Source: Herbidospora daliensis (GTDB taxonomy: Bacteria; Actinomycetota; Actinomycetes; Streptosporangiales; Streptosporangiaceae). Taken from it: a stretch of 64,000 nt of DNA. The stretch lies in NCBI RefSeq assembly GCF_001570585.1, contig NZ_BBXF01000001.1, positions 1,047,691 to 1,111,690 on the forward strand, written 5' to 3'. The first letter of the stretch is position 1; every line of letters starts with the position of its first letter. The position numbers and the translations under genes were made by a program. Below are positions 26,585-34,375 of this stretch, piece after piece. The notes beneath the pieces were generated by a model, which was given only the letters and a program-made list of their open reading frames with translations, did no database searches and was not told the DNA's origin.

Positions 26585-28762
26585 ATGACCGGGGGTAACA
26601 GTTCGACAACGCAGCGTGTCATGTCCGTGTTGCGGCATGACGTACCGGCCTCACTCGTGGTGTTCCTGGTGGCGGTTCCGCTGTCACTGGGCATCGCGGT
26701 GGCGTCCGGGGCGCCGATCGCGGCCGGGCTGGTCGCGGCGATCGTCGGCGGCATCGTGGCGGGCGCGCTGGGCGGCTCCGTCGTCCAGGTGAGCGGCCCG
26801 GCGGCCGGGTTGTCGCTGGTGGTGGCCGATCTCGTGCAGGTCTACGGCTGGCGGGCCACCTGCGCCATCACGCTCGCGGCGGGGCTGCTGCAGATCGTGC
26901 TCGGCGCGTTCCGGGTGGCCAGGGCCGCCCTCGGGGTCTCCCCCGCCGTCATCCACGGCATGCTGGCCGGGGTCGGCGTCGTCATCGCGCTGTCGCAGCT
27001 GCACATCGTGCTGGGCGGCAGCCCGCAGCGGTCGGCGCTCGACAACCTGCTGGAGGTGCCGGCCCAGGTGGCCGGCCTCCACGGCGACGCGGTGATGATC
27101 GGGCTGCTGACGATCGGCGTGCTGCTGATCTGGGACCGCATCCCCAAGGTGCGGCTGGTGCCCGCCCCGCTGGCCGCGCTGACCATCGCGACGGTGACGG
27201 CGGCGCTGGCGGGCTGGAGGTTCACCGAGGTCGACCTGGCCAACGGGCTGAGCCAGCTCGCCGGGCCGATCCTGCCCACCGGCGACTGGCACGCCGTCGC
27301 GGCCTCGATCCTGCTGGTGGCCGTGCTGGCCGGCGTCGAGTCGCTGCTGACCTGCGTCGCGGCCGACCGCATGCACGACGGGCCGCGCGCCGACCTCGAC
27401 CGGGAGTTGTGCGCGCAGGGCGTCGCCAACGTGGTGTCGGGCGGCCTGGGCGGCCTGCCGGTGTCGGGCGTGGTGGTCCGGACGACCACGAACGTCCGGG
27501 CGGGCGCGCGGTCGCGCTGGTCGACGGTGCTCCACGGTGTGTGGGTGCTGGTCGCCACGATCGCGTTCGCCTCGGCGCTCGGGCTGATCCCGATGGAGGC
27601 GCTGGCGGCGCTGCTGCTGTTCATCGGCGTGAAGATGGTCAACCTGGGCACCGCGCGCGGGCTGCGCGGCCACGGCGAGATGCCGATCTACTTCCTGACC
27701 ATGGGCGCGGTCGTGCTGGTCGGGCTGGCCGAGGGCATCGTGATCGGGCTGGGGCTGGCCGCGCTGCTGGCGCTGCGGCGGCTGACCTGGGTGTCGGTCG
27801 AGGTGACCGAAGGCGGCGGGCGCTGGCGGGTGGTGGTCACCGGGTCGCTGATCTTCATCGGGGTGCCCCGGCTGACCGACTCGCTGCGCACGATCCCGCG
27901 CGGCGCCGAGGTCGACCTGCTGCTCAACGTCGACTTCATGGACAACGCGGCGTTCGAGGCGCTGCACAACTGGCGGCTGGAGCACGAGCGCGGCGGCGGC
28001 ACCGTCGACATCGACGAGCTCCACGACGACTGGTACACCGCCGCCGCCGCCGGGACCCGGGTGTTCCCGGCCAAGACGCCGCCCAAGCTCGACTGGTCGT
28101 GGTTGCCGTGGGCCTACCGGCGGCCGCCGGCGGCCGTGCCGGGCGACCTGCTGGAGGGCACCCGCGAATACCAGCGCCGGACCGCGCCGCTGATCCGGCC
28201 GCTGCTGACCCGCATGGCCCGCAAGCAGTCGCCGTCGCACCTGTTCATCACCTGCGCCGACTCGCGGGTGATGCCCTCGCTGATCACCGCGAGCGGGCCG
28301 GGCGACCTGTTCATGGTGCGCAACGTCGGCAACCTGGTGCCGAGGTTCGAGTCGGTGCCGGCCGACGACTCGGTGGCGGCGGCGATCGAGTACGCCGTCG
28401 GCGTCCTGGGCGTCAGCACGATCACGGTGTGCGGCCACTCGGGCTGCGGCGCGATGGCGGCGCTGCTCGGCGACGCGCCCACGGGCCTGACGGCGGTCGG
28501 CAACTGGCTGCGCCACGGGCACCACTCGGTCGAGCGCTTCGAGAACACGCCGCACGGGCCGGAGGAGGCGCCGCTCGACCACCTGTGCCGGGTCAACGTG
28601 ATCCAGCAGCTGGAGAACCTGCGCAGCCATCCGATGGTCGACCGGCTGGAACGTTCCGGGAAGCTGGAGTTGTCGGGGCTGTGGTTCGACATCGCGACCG
28701 CCCGGGTCCACGTGCTGAACGAGGAGGGCTTCACGCCCGTGCCGGAGCTTCGCACAGGGTGA
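26585..28762 (+). CDS. SulP-family anion permease fused to beta-carbonic anhydrase
   Basis: A 725-residue bifunctional protein. Residues 1 to about 400 form a SulP transporter (10-14 TM helices; opening VFLVAVPLSLGIAVASGAPIAAGL and later ADRMHDGPRADLDRELCAQG), followed by a STAS-like remnant (about 410-480). Residues about 510-725 are a beta-carbonic anhydrase with all zinc ligands: C557 in CADSR, H618 and C621 in HSGCG, plus the Asp-Arg dyad. CO2 and bicarbonate interconversion is thus tethered to a presumed bicarbonate (or sulfate) importer at the inner membrane. The fusion is known in several bacteria. Leaderless promoter at 26573. Confidence 0.95.
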   Translation: MTGGNSSTTQRVMSVLRHDVPASLVVFLVAVPLSLGIAVASGAPIAAGLVAAIVGGIVAGALGGSVVQVSGPAAGLSLVVADLVQVYGWRATCAITLAAGLLQIVLGAFRVARAALGVSPAVIHGMLAGVGVVIALSQLHIVLGGSPQRSALDNLLEVPAQVAGLHGDAVMIGLLTIGVLLIWDRIPKVRLVPAPLAALTIATVTAALAGWRFTEVDLANGLSQLAGPILPTGDWHAVAASILLVAVLAGVESLLTCVAADRMHDGPRADLDRELCAQGVANVVSGGLGGLPVSGVVVRTTTNVRAGARSRWSTVLHGVWVLVATIAFASALGLIPMEALAALLLFIGVKMVNLGTARGLRGHGEMPIYFLTMGAVVLVGLAEGIVIGLGLAALLALRRLTWVSVEVTEGGGRWRVVVTGSLIFIGVPRLTDSLRTIPRGAEVDLLLNVDFMDNAAFEALHNWRLEHERGGGTVDIDELHDDWYTAAAAGTRVFPAKTPPKLDWSWLPWAYRRPPAAVPGDLLEGTREYQRRTAPLIRPLLTRMARKQSPSHLFITCADSRVMPSLITASGPGDLFMVRNVGNLVPRFESVPADDSVAAAIEYAVGVLGVSTITVCGHSGCGAMAALLGDAPTGLTAVGNWLRHGHHSVERFENTPHGPEEAPLDHLCRVNVIQQLENLRSHPMVDRLERSGKLELSGLWFDIATARVHVLNEEGFTPVPELRTG

Positions 28763-28808
28763 AATCGGCTCCCGGTGAAACAGGGCAGACCGCCCGACAC
28801 CGGGCGCC

Positions 28809-28814
28809 CAGGAT
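28809..28814 (+). promoter_or_regulatory. -10-like CAGGAT, leaderless start of epimerase gene
   Basis: CAGGAT is followed by 6 nt and the ATG at 28821. It is a weaker match than the TANNNT sites elsewhere, but the spacing is identical. Confidence 0.35.
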
Positions 28815-28820
28815 GGGGCC

Positions 28821-29822
28821 ATGAGAATTCTGGTGATCGGCGGCTCGGTGTTCCTCGGCCGGGCCGTCGTCGATGAGGCCCTCGCCCGGGGCCACGACGT
28901 GACCGTGTTCAACCGGGGGGTGAGCCGCGCCGACCGTCCCGACGTCGAGTCGGTGCACGGCGACCGCGGTAACCATGACGACCTGCTGCGCCTGGTCGAG
29001 GGCCGCGCGTGGGACGCCGTCGTCGACGTGTGCGGCTACACCCCGGCGACGGTGCTCGACGGGGTGCGGGTGCTGAACGGGCACGCCGCCCACTACACGT
29101 TCGTCTCCAGCATCAGCGCCTACCGGGGTTTCCCGGGTGAGATCGGCGTCGACGAGGAGTCGGAGCAGTTCCCGGGCGACCCCGAGGCCACCGAGGGCGA
29201 CTACGGCACGCTCAAGTCGGGTTGCGAGCTGGCCGTCAGCGAGAACTTCACGGGCGGCGTGCTGATCGTCCAGCCGGGCCTGATCCTCGGCCCCCACGAG
29301 AACGTCGGGCGGCTGCCGTGGTGGCTGACCCGGATCGAGCGCGGCGGCCGGGTGGTCGCGCCCGGGAACCCCGACCGGGAGATGCAGCTCATCGACGCCC
29401 GCGACATCGCCGCGTTCACGATCGCGCAGGTCGAGAAGGGCACGACGGGCAAGTTCCTGACCGGCGGGGTGCCGGCCAACACCACCTACGGCCAGTGGCT
29501 GCGTGAGTGCGTCGAGGTCACCGGGTCGGACGCCGAGCTGGTCTGGGTCGACGACGCGGTGCTGCACGAGCACGGGGCGCAGATGTGGACGGAGTTCCCG
29601 CTGTGGGCCGACGACAGCATGCCCGGCGTGTGGCTGAGCGACTCCTCCAAGGCGCACGCGGCCGGGCTCACCTGCCGCCCGGTGAGCGAGACCGTGCGCG
29701 ACACCTGGGAGTGGCTGCGGCACGTCCCGGTGGAGGAGCGGGTGTTCGGGGCGCGGTTCACCCACGGGATCGATCCGGACAAGGAGGCCGCGATCCTCGC
29801 CGACTGGGACAGCCGGGGCTGA
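28821..29822 (+). CDS. NAD(P)-dependent epimerase/reductase (extended SDR)
   Basis: A 333-residue Rossmann protein with the nucleotide-binding loop at the very start (ILVIGGSVFLGRAVVDEAL), then VFNRG, which favours NADP(H), and DVCGYTPATV. The catalytic Tyr/Lys pair is not a standard YxxxK: the nearest equivalent is YGTLKSGCE, with Y and K four apart. Overall it resembles isoflavone-reductase/CSP41-like atypical SDRs annotated as NAD-dependent epimerases. The substrate is unknown. It is probably monocistronic with a leaderless start. Confidence 0.85.
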   Translation: MRILVIGGSVFLGRAVVDEALARGHDVTVFNRGVSRADRPDVESVHGDRGNHDDLLRLVEGRAWDAVVDVCGYTPATVLDGVRVLNGHAAHYTFVSSISAYRGFPGEIGVDEESEQFPGDPEATEGDYGTLKSGCELAVSENFTGGVLIVQPGLILGPHENVGRLPWWLTRIERGGRVVAPGNPDREMQLIDARDIAAFTIAQVEKGTTGKFLTGGVPANTTYGQWLRECVEVTGSDAELVWVDDAVLHEHGAQMWTEFPLWADDSMPGVWLSDSSKAHAAGLTCRPVSETVRDTWEWLRHVPVEERVFGARFTHGIDPDKEAAILADWDSRG

Positions 29823-29925
29823 CGACTTTCCCGGCATCCCCACCGAGAGCGGAACGCTGCCCCTAGGATTCACGAGCCGCGTTCAGGCGGCTACGCCACG
29901 TGATGATTCGGGGAGAGGCGTTTCC

Positions 29926-31674
29926 ATGGCAAGGTCCATCAAGGGGAACTCCGCCCTTGCCCGGCCCTACCGCGACCTCGTGTGGCTCGCCTATCTGACG
30001 CTGCCGCCCGACAGCGGCGAGCGGCGGGTGCTGCTCGCCCACCGCCTCGCCGCGCGGGCGCTGCTGCGGCGTCCCGGCGACCCCGCGCAGGCCCGTCTCG
30101 ACGTGCTGAAGCGGGTGCTGAAGCGGCGTCCCTATCCGCTGATCGGGTTCGGCCGCCGCCTGGAAGTGGTGCCCGCGGTGGTCCGCAGCGACGAGCGGGC
30201 CTTCACCGCCGCGCTGGAGGAGCTGCCGCCGGCCGCCCGCGCCGGTTACGCGCTCACCCGCATCGAGGGCCTCGACGCGGGCGAGGCCCGCCGCCTGCTG
30301 GGCGCGGCCGGGGTGGCCGAGCCGACGATCGCGCTGGCCCTGATCGACGCGCTCGACGACGAGCACGGCCGCCTCGACGACCACCGCCCGGCCGCCGACC
30401 CGACGCTGGCCCGCATCTACGGCCGGGGGCCGTCCAAGGTCCTGATCGCGCTGGCCGCCGCCGGAGGGCTGCTCGCCGTCTCGGGCGTGCCCCACCTGCT
30501 GGGTCTGGACGACGTCCGCGCGGCCGCCGCCGCGCCCGCGTTACCCGAGGTCAGCCGGGTCTCGCCGGGCACGTGGCGGACCACCACCACCCTCGACCTG
30601 CACACCTGGGAGCCCCGGGGCGAGCTGACCGGCGACGACGGGCTCGTCGTGCGCGCGGTCAGGGCCTGGCAGGGCGAGGTGACCCCGCAACCGGTGTCGG
30701 GCGCGCTGCCCAGCCCGCCGGTCGCGCCCCAGCTGCTCTACGCGGGCCGCCTCGACGGCACCACGGTCGTGCTGCTGCGCGACTCCGGCCGGGTCGCCCG
30801 CTACGCCGAGACCGGCCGGTCGCGGTCGCTGGAGGTGTTCCCCGAGCCCCGGCTGAAGGCCGACGGGTCGACCCCGCTGAAGTTGTCGGGCGGCCGCTAT
30901 CTGGTGCCGCCGTGGGTGACCGAGGTGTCGGCGGCCAACCTGAGCCGGCTGGGCGCGAAGTGGCGTCCGGTGGCCCTGGCCGGCGGGGTGACCGATCCGG
31001 TGCCGCAGGTCACGGCCGGTCCGTGCTGGCGCGGCCCGGTGCTGCGGCTACGCGCGCCGGGGGTGGCCCACGGGATGGCGTACACGATGCTCGATCTGGG
31101 GCGGCTCGCGCTGGCGAACGTGACCCACCAGGCGCCGCCGCCCGCCGAGATCAACCGGATGGGGCCCGAGGAGATCGACGTGTCGCCGGGCGGGTTCAGC
31201 GCGTGGGCGCACCTGTCGTGCGCGTTGCCGTTCCCGCCGGTCGAGGCCGAGGCGGCGACGGCCTGGGAGTTCTGGTCGGGCGAGCTGCCCGAGTCGGCGC
31301 GGGCGCGCTGGATGTGCGCCCGGTTCGGCAACGCCGACGGCACCAGCTCGGTCAGGGCGGTGCTGGCCGTCGCGACGCCCGGCCGGACCGTGACGATCCC
31401 GACCGGCTCCCGAGCCGGGACCTGGGACTGCAGCCGCCTGAAGCGCCACGTGGTGGCGGCGACCTGGTGGCAGGCCCCGTCGGGCCAGTGGTACTACCTG
31501 GTCGCGGGCAGCCGCGACGTCGCCCGCATCACGGTGACCGGCCCGACGGTGAAGGACGTCCTGGCCGGTCGCGGCCTCGTCGCGGCCCTCGGCCCGAACG
31601 GCGGCGCCCAGCCGAGCGGAGAGGTCACGGTGACGGCCGGCACGACGACCGTGCTCCGCGAGACCGCCCCCTGA
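29926..31674 (+). CDS. Single-pass membrane protein with sigma-factor-like cytosolic domain
   Basis: A 582-residue protein I do not recognise as a named family. The cytosolic part (1-165) looks like a degenerate sigma-70-type region 2/4: helices to about residue 60, then ALEELPPAARAGYALTRIEGLDAGEARRLLGAAGV (about 97-130), which matches the LP-x-x-R...G-x-x-x-x-E-[AI] layout of sigma region 4. A single TM follows at 171-187, then a ~390-residue extracytoplasmic domain rich in beta-strands, Trp and Cys (GPCWRGP, LSCALPF, RWMCARF, TWDCSRL). ATG start with a GGGGAGAGG ribosome-binding site. This layout suggests a membrane-tethered transcription regulator. Confidence 0.7.
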   Translation: MARSIKGNSALARPYRDLVWLAYLTLPPDSGERRVLLAHRLAARALLRRPGDPAQARLDVLKRVLKRRPYPLIGFGRRLEVVPAVVRSDERAFTAALEELPPAARAGYALTRIEGLDAGEARRLLGAAGVAEPTIALALIDALDDEHGRLDDHRPAADPTLARIYGRGPSKVLIALAAAGGLLAVSGVPHLLGLDDVRAAAAAPALPEVSRVSPGTWRTTTTLDLHTWEPRGELTGDDGLVVRAVRAWQGEVTPQPVSGALPSPPVAPQLLYAGRLDGTTVVLLRDSGRVARYAETGRSRSLEVFPEPRLKADGSTPLKLSGGRYLVPPWVTEVSAANLSRLGAKWRPVALAGGVTDPVPQVTAGPCWRGPVLRLRAPGVAHGMAYTMLDLGRLALANVTHQAPPPAEINRMGPEEIDVSPGGFSAWAHLSCALPFPPVEAEAATAWEFWSGELPESARARWMCARFGNADGTSSVRAVLAVATPGRTVTIPTGSRAGTWDCSRLKRHVVAATWWQAPSGQWYYLVAGSRDVARITVTGPTVKDVLAGRGLVAALGPNGGAQPSGEVTVTAGTTTVLRETAP

Positions 31675-31675
31675 C

Positions 31676-31681
31676 TATCGT
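31676..31681 (+). promoter_or_regulatory. -10 hexamer TATCGT before the small zinc-ribbon gene
   Basis: TATCGT overlaps the upstream gene's tail and is followed by 6 nt and the GTG at 31688, consistent with a leaderless transcript. Confidence 0.4.
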
Positions 31682-31687
31682 GAGCCC

Positions 31688-31963
31688 GTGGAGCAGTGTG
31701 CGTGCGGGCACGACCGGCATCGGGCGCCGCGGGACAAGGCCGAGGGACTGGTGCTGGCCGGGCACCTGCGGGTGATCGAACCTCTGCTCGACGTGGTCGC
31801 CCGCGACGACTCGCGGTGGCTGGGCATCCTGCGCTGCGGGTCGTGCGGCCGCCACTGGGCCGAGGACAGCATGACGTCGGGCCACGCCGACCTGTTCTTC
31901 GTCTATCCGGTCGACACGGCCGACCCGCACGCCTGGCTGGCGGCGGCCCGGCCGCTCTTCTAG
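31688..31963 (+). CDS. Small CxC/CxxC zinc-ribbon-like hypothetical protein
   Basis: A 91-residue soluble protein starting at GTG. Cysteine pairs CAC (residues 4-6) and CGSC (about 50-53), with flanking His (GHDRH, GRHW), suggest one zinc site. The rest is a small alpha/beta fold ending FVYPVDTADPHAWLAAARPLF. I do not recognise the family. It starts only 13 nt after the sigma-like membrane protein gene and its stop overlaps that of the convergent cupin gene (CTAG). Confidence 0.65.
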   Translation: MEQCACGHDRHRAPRDKAEGLVLAGHLRVIEPLLDVVARDDSRWLGILRCGSCGRHWAEDSMTSGHADLFFVYPVDTADPHAWLAAARPLF

Positions 31964-32334
31964 GCGATCCAGGGCGGGGTGCCGTGGACGGTCCCGTCGG
32001 GCAGGATCGCCTTCGCGTCCCCGGCGGCGGTCACGACGGCGGTGAAGCCGCCGGCCGCGGCGGTGACCCGGCGGGCGGTGTGCGGCGGCATGACCACGGT
32101 GTCGCCCCCGGCGACCTCGAAGGTCTCGCCGCCGAGTTCGACGGTGGCGCCGCCGGTGACGAACGCCCAGATCTGCTCCCGGTCGAAGTCGTGTCTCGGT
32201 CCGGCGGTGCCGGGAGTGGCCTCGACCCGCCAGACCGACTGGGCCGACCCGCCCTGGCCGGGCGAGGCGAAGGTGGTCATGACCCCGGCCGGGGTCGCGG
32301 AGCGGCGGGTCTCGGCGGCGCGGATGACGGTCAT
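31960..32334 (-). CDS. Cupin domain protein
   Basis: A 124-residue single-domain cupin. Motif 1 is partial (GPRHDFDREQIWAFVTGGATVELGGE) and motif 2 reads GDTVVMPPHTARRVTA. The metal-ligand set is incomplete: one His in each motif plus Asp/Glu, so catalysis is uncertain and it may be a binding or sensing protein. It is divergent from a MarR-family gene across an operator-like palindrome, so it is likely that regulator's target. Starts at ATG (MTVIRAAET). Confidence 0.85.
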   Translation of the reverse strand: MTVIRAAETRRSATPAGVMTTFASPGQGGSAQSVWRVEATPGTAGPRHDFDREQIWAFVTGGATVELGGETFEVAGGDTVVMPPHTARRVTAAAGGFTAVVTAAGDAKAILPDGTVHGTPPWIA

Positions 32335-32344
32335 TTCGATCCCC

Positions 32345-32377
32345 TAAGATAGACAATGTCGTTGTCCATATAGTCAA
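32345..32377. promoter_or_regulatory. MarR-type operator and cupin promoter region
   Basis: GACAA (32352-32356), N5, TTGTC (32362-32366) is a perfect inverted repeat with flanking partial symmetry (ATA...TAT). The minus-strand TTGACT (32377-32372) is a good -35 for the cupin gene, placing the palindrome inside the spacer, where a bound MarR dimer would block transcription. A related CAAC-N3-GTTG repeat overlaps the -35. Confidence 0.6.
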
Positions 32378-32391
32378 CCGGGTTGTCTTTC

Positions 32392-32847
32392 ATGTCAAAC
32401 GGGTTCGAGTTGCCGCTGCGGTTGCTGATGGCCTTCCGCGTGCTCATCGACGCCCTGCACGAGGAGCTCGCCGAGCGCGGCCACCCCGACATGCGGCCCA
32501 TGCACGGGTTCGTGCTGCAGGCGGTCGCGCGGGGGGCCGACTCGGCCGCGTCGCTGGGCCGCACGCTGGGCGTCTCGAAGCAGGCGGCCGGGAAGACCAT
32601 CGAGACGCTGGAGGGGCTCGGGTACGTCACCCGCGTCCCCGACCCGGCCGACTCCCGCCGCAAGACGGTCGTGCTGACCGGCCGGGGAACCGACGCCCTG
32701 CGGCAGTCGGCCGAGGTGTTCGACGAGCTGCGGGCGCGGTGGGCCGCCGAGCTCGGCGCGGGGCGGCTCGACGACCTGGAGGACACGCTGCGCCGGATGA
32801 CCCCCGGCGACCTGTTCCGGCTCGACGTGCCCGGCTGGTTCGGCTAA
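32392..32847 (+). CDS. MarR-family transcriptional regulator
   Basis: A 151-residue winged-helix regulator. Recognition features: the HTH DSAASLGRTLGVSKQAAGKTIETLEGLGYV, followed by the wing with DPADSRRKTVVLTGRG, the classic MarR DxRxxxxxLT signature. N- and C-terminal helices form the dimer interface. I chose the ATG before SNGFEL; an in-frame TTG 9 nt upstream is possible. It is divergent from the cupin gene and probably represses both through the palindrome between them. The ligand is unknown. Confidence 0.9.
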   Translation: MSNGFELPLRLLMAFRVLIDALHEELAERGHPDMRPMHGFVLQAVARGADSAASLGRTLGVSKQAAGKTIETLEGLGYVTRVPDPADSRRKTVVLTGRGTDALRQSAEVFDELRARWAAELGAGRLDDLEDTLRRMTPGDLFRLDVPGWFG

Positions 32848-33806
32848 CTCCCCCAGCCCGGCACCGTCTTCTCCAGGATCACCAGGGGCAGGTCGCGGGG
32901 GGCTTTGGCCTCGTAGGAGGCGTACAGGGGGAAGATCGCGGTCATCGTCGGCCAGAGGGCGCGTTTCTCCTCCGGGGTCGCGGTGCGGGCGCGGGCGGTG
33001 AAGACCTCCGGGCCGACCTGGACCGTCACGTGGGGGTCGGCGGTCAGGTTGAGATACCAGGCGGGGTGGGCCGCGGAGCCCGCGTTCGAGGCGACGAGCA
33101 GGTGGCGGGGGCCGTCGACGCCGTAGAAGAGGGCGGTGCGGCGGGGGCGGCCCGACTTCCGGCCGGTCGTGGTGAGCAGGAGGGCCGGTTTGCCCTGGTA
33201 GGTGTGGCCCGTCCGGCCGCCCGACTCGACGTAGGTCGCCACGTGGCTCGCCACCCAGCCCGTGGGGCTGGACTCGATGTCGGCGCGGGGTCTGATGGGG
33301 GCGTACCGGCGGAAACCACCGCTGGTCATGCCGGGGAAGTCGTAGACGCGCCGCCAGGCCGGGCTGCGGTGGCTGATCGCCTCTTCATGGGCCTCGGCGC
33401 CGGTCCAGCCTGCGAGGTTGAGCATGCGGGTGCCGTCGAGGCTCGTGTGGAAACGTCCCGAGACGCCGCCGGGATGGGGTTCCTCCTCGGCCATGGCCTC
33501 GAAGACGGTGTCGATCCAGCGGCGCAGCCGGTCGGGGTCGGGGCCGTCGAACTCCGCCTCGACCGCGACCACGCAGCCGGGCTCGCGTCCGTCGGCCGCG
33601 TGCCGATAGAGGTGGTAGGCGGTGGGCTCGGCGCCGGTGAGGTCCTTGAGGAAGGCGCCGCCGTCGGCGGTCCATCGGCTGTACGTCATGACGGTGGCCG
33701 CGTCGAGGCTCTCGTACACCTCGAAGGAGACGAGCCCCTCGGGCCACGGCGCGGGCGGCCAGCCGTCGGCGGCGTTCGACTCGGTGGTGAAGAACAGGTC
33801 AGGCAA
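32844..33806 (-). CDS. ABM-like monooxygenase domain fused to F420-dependent nitroreductase (DDN-like) domain
   Basis: A 320-residue fusion. Residues 1 to about 165 resemble an antibiotic-biosynthesis-monooxygenase (ABM) dimeric alpha/beta-barrel unit (TVMTYSRWTADGGAF, GRFHTSLDGTRMLNLAGW). Residues about 185-320 match the deazaflavin (F420)-dependent nitroreductase family (ALLLTTTGRKSGRPRRTALFY, NAGSAAHPAWYLNLTADP, APRDLPLVILE). The start appears to be a TTG overlapping the last codons of the FMN-reductase gene, so the two are coupled. A redox-cycling detoxification or quinone-metabolism role under SoxR control is inferred. Confidence 0.8.
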   Translation of the reverse strand: MPDLFFTTESNAADGWPPAPWPEGLVSFEVYESLDAATVMTYSRWTADGGAFLKDLTGAEPTAYHLYRHAADGREPGCVVAVEAEFDGPDPDRLRRWIDTVFEAMAEEEPHPGGVSGRFHTSLDGTRMLNLAGWTGAEAHEEAISHRSPAWRRVYDFPGMTSGGFRRYAPIRPRADIESSPTGWVASHVATYVESGGRTGHTYQGKPALLLTTTGRKSGRPRRTALFYGVDGPRHLLVASNAGSAAHPAWYLNLTADPHVTVQVGPEVFTARARTATPEEKRALWPTMTAIFPLYASYEAKAPRDLPLVILEKTVPGWGS

Positions 33807-34323
33807 CGGGGACTCCGTAGGGGTGGGCCCGGCGGGCCGACGCAAGGGCGCGTCCCCACCAGGTGAGCTGGTCGAGCAGCCGGTCGGCGGCGGCGCCGCA
33901 CGGTCCGGGGTCGAGCGGGCGGCCGTCGTCGCCGAACTGCCCCGGCGCCCAGATGAAGGAGACCGTCTCCCGGACGGTGACCGCGTGCAGCTCGGCGAAG
34001 ACCTGCCGCAGGTGCTCGACCGCCCGCAGGCCGCCCGAGATGCCGCCATAGGAGACGAACCCTACGGGTTTGGCCTGCCACGGCGTGACGTGCCGGTCGA
34101 TGGCGGTCTTCAGCGGGCCCGGGAAACTGTGGTTGTACTCGGGCGTGACCACGACGAACATGTCCGCCGCCGACAACGACTCCCCTCCCGGCTCGCCATC
34201 CACCAGGTCGGCGACCTCCACGGTCAGGCCGGTCCGCTGCCGGGCGTGGCCGGTGAACCACTCGGCCACGACGGGCCCGAACCGGCCCTGGCGGGTGCTG
34301 CCGACGATCACGACGAGTCTCAT
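33799..34323 (-). CDS. NADPH-dependent FMN reductase family protein
   Basis: A 174-residue flavodoxin-fold reductase. It has the phosphate-binding loop VIVGSTRQGRFG at the N-terminus and the family signature TPEYNHSFPGPLKTAIDR, followed by GFVSYGGISGG. It supplies reduced flavin or reduces quinones and azo compounds. The start is the ATG before RLVVIVG; CAGGGT is 6 nt upstream. Together with TTGACC 19 bp further up, it forms a MerR-type promoter spanning a perfect SoxR box, so the gene should be induced by redox-active compounds. Coupled to the downstream ABM-F420 reductase fusion. Confidence 0.93.
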   Translation of the reverse strand: MRLVVIVGSTRQGRFGPVVAEWFTGHARQRTGLTVEVADLVDGEPGGESLSAADMFVVVTPEYNHSFPGPLKTAIDRHVTPWQAKPVGFVSYGGISGGLRAVEHLRQVFAELHAVTVRETVSFIWAPGQFGDDGRPLDPGPCGAAADRLLDQLTWWGRALASARRAHPYGVPVA

Positions 34324-34329
34324 GGCTCC

Positions 34330-34368
34330 ACCCTGGGACCTCAACCGGGCTTGAGGTCAAGCTAGGGT
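34330..34368. promoter_or_regulatory. SoxR box in a 19-bp-spacer divergent promoter
   Basis: GACCTCAA (34337-34344) and TTGAGGTC (34351-34358) form a perfect inverted repeat around CCGGGC; CCTCAA-N6-TTGAGG is the SoxR operator consensus. On the minus strand it lies between -35 TTGACC (34360-34355) and -10 CAGGGT (34335-34330), a 19-bp spacer as in MerR-activated promoters. On the plus strand TAGGGT (34363-34368) is 7 nt before the soxR ATG. Confidence 0.88.
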
Positions 34369-34375
34369 GCCGGGC

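Noticed and set aside
26684-28912. Long minus-strand open frame opposite the SulP-carbonic anhydrase gene.
   Set aside because: Antisense shadow; no ribosome-binding site and no recognisable domain, whereas the plus strand encodes two complete domains.
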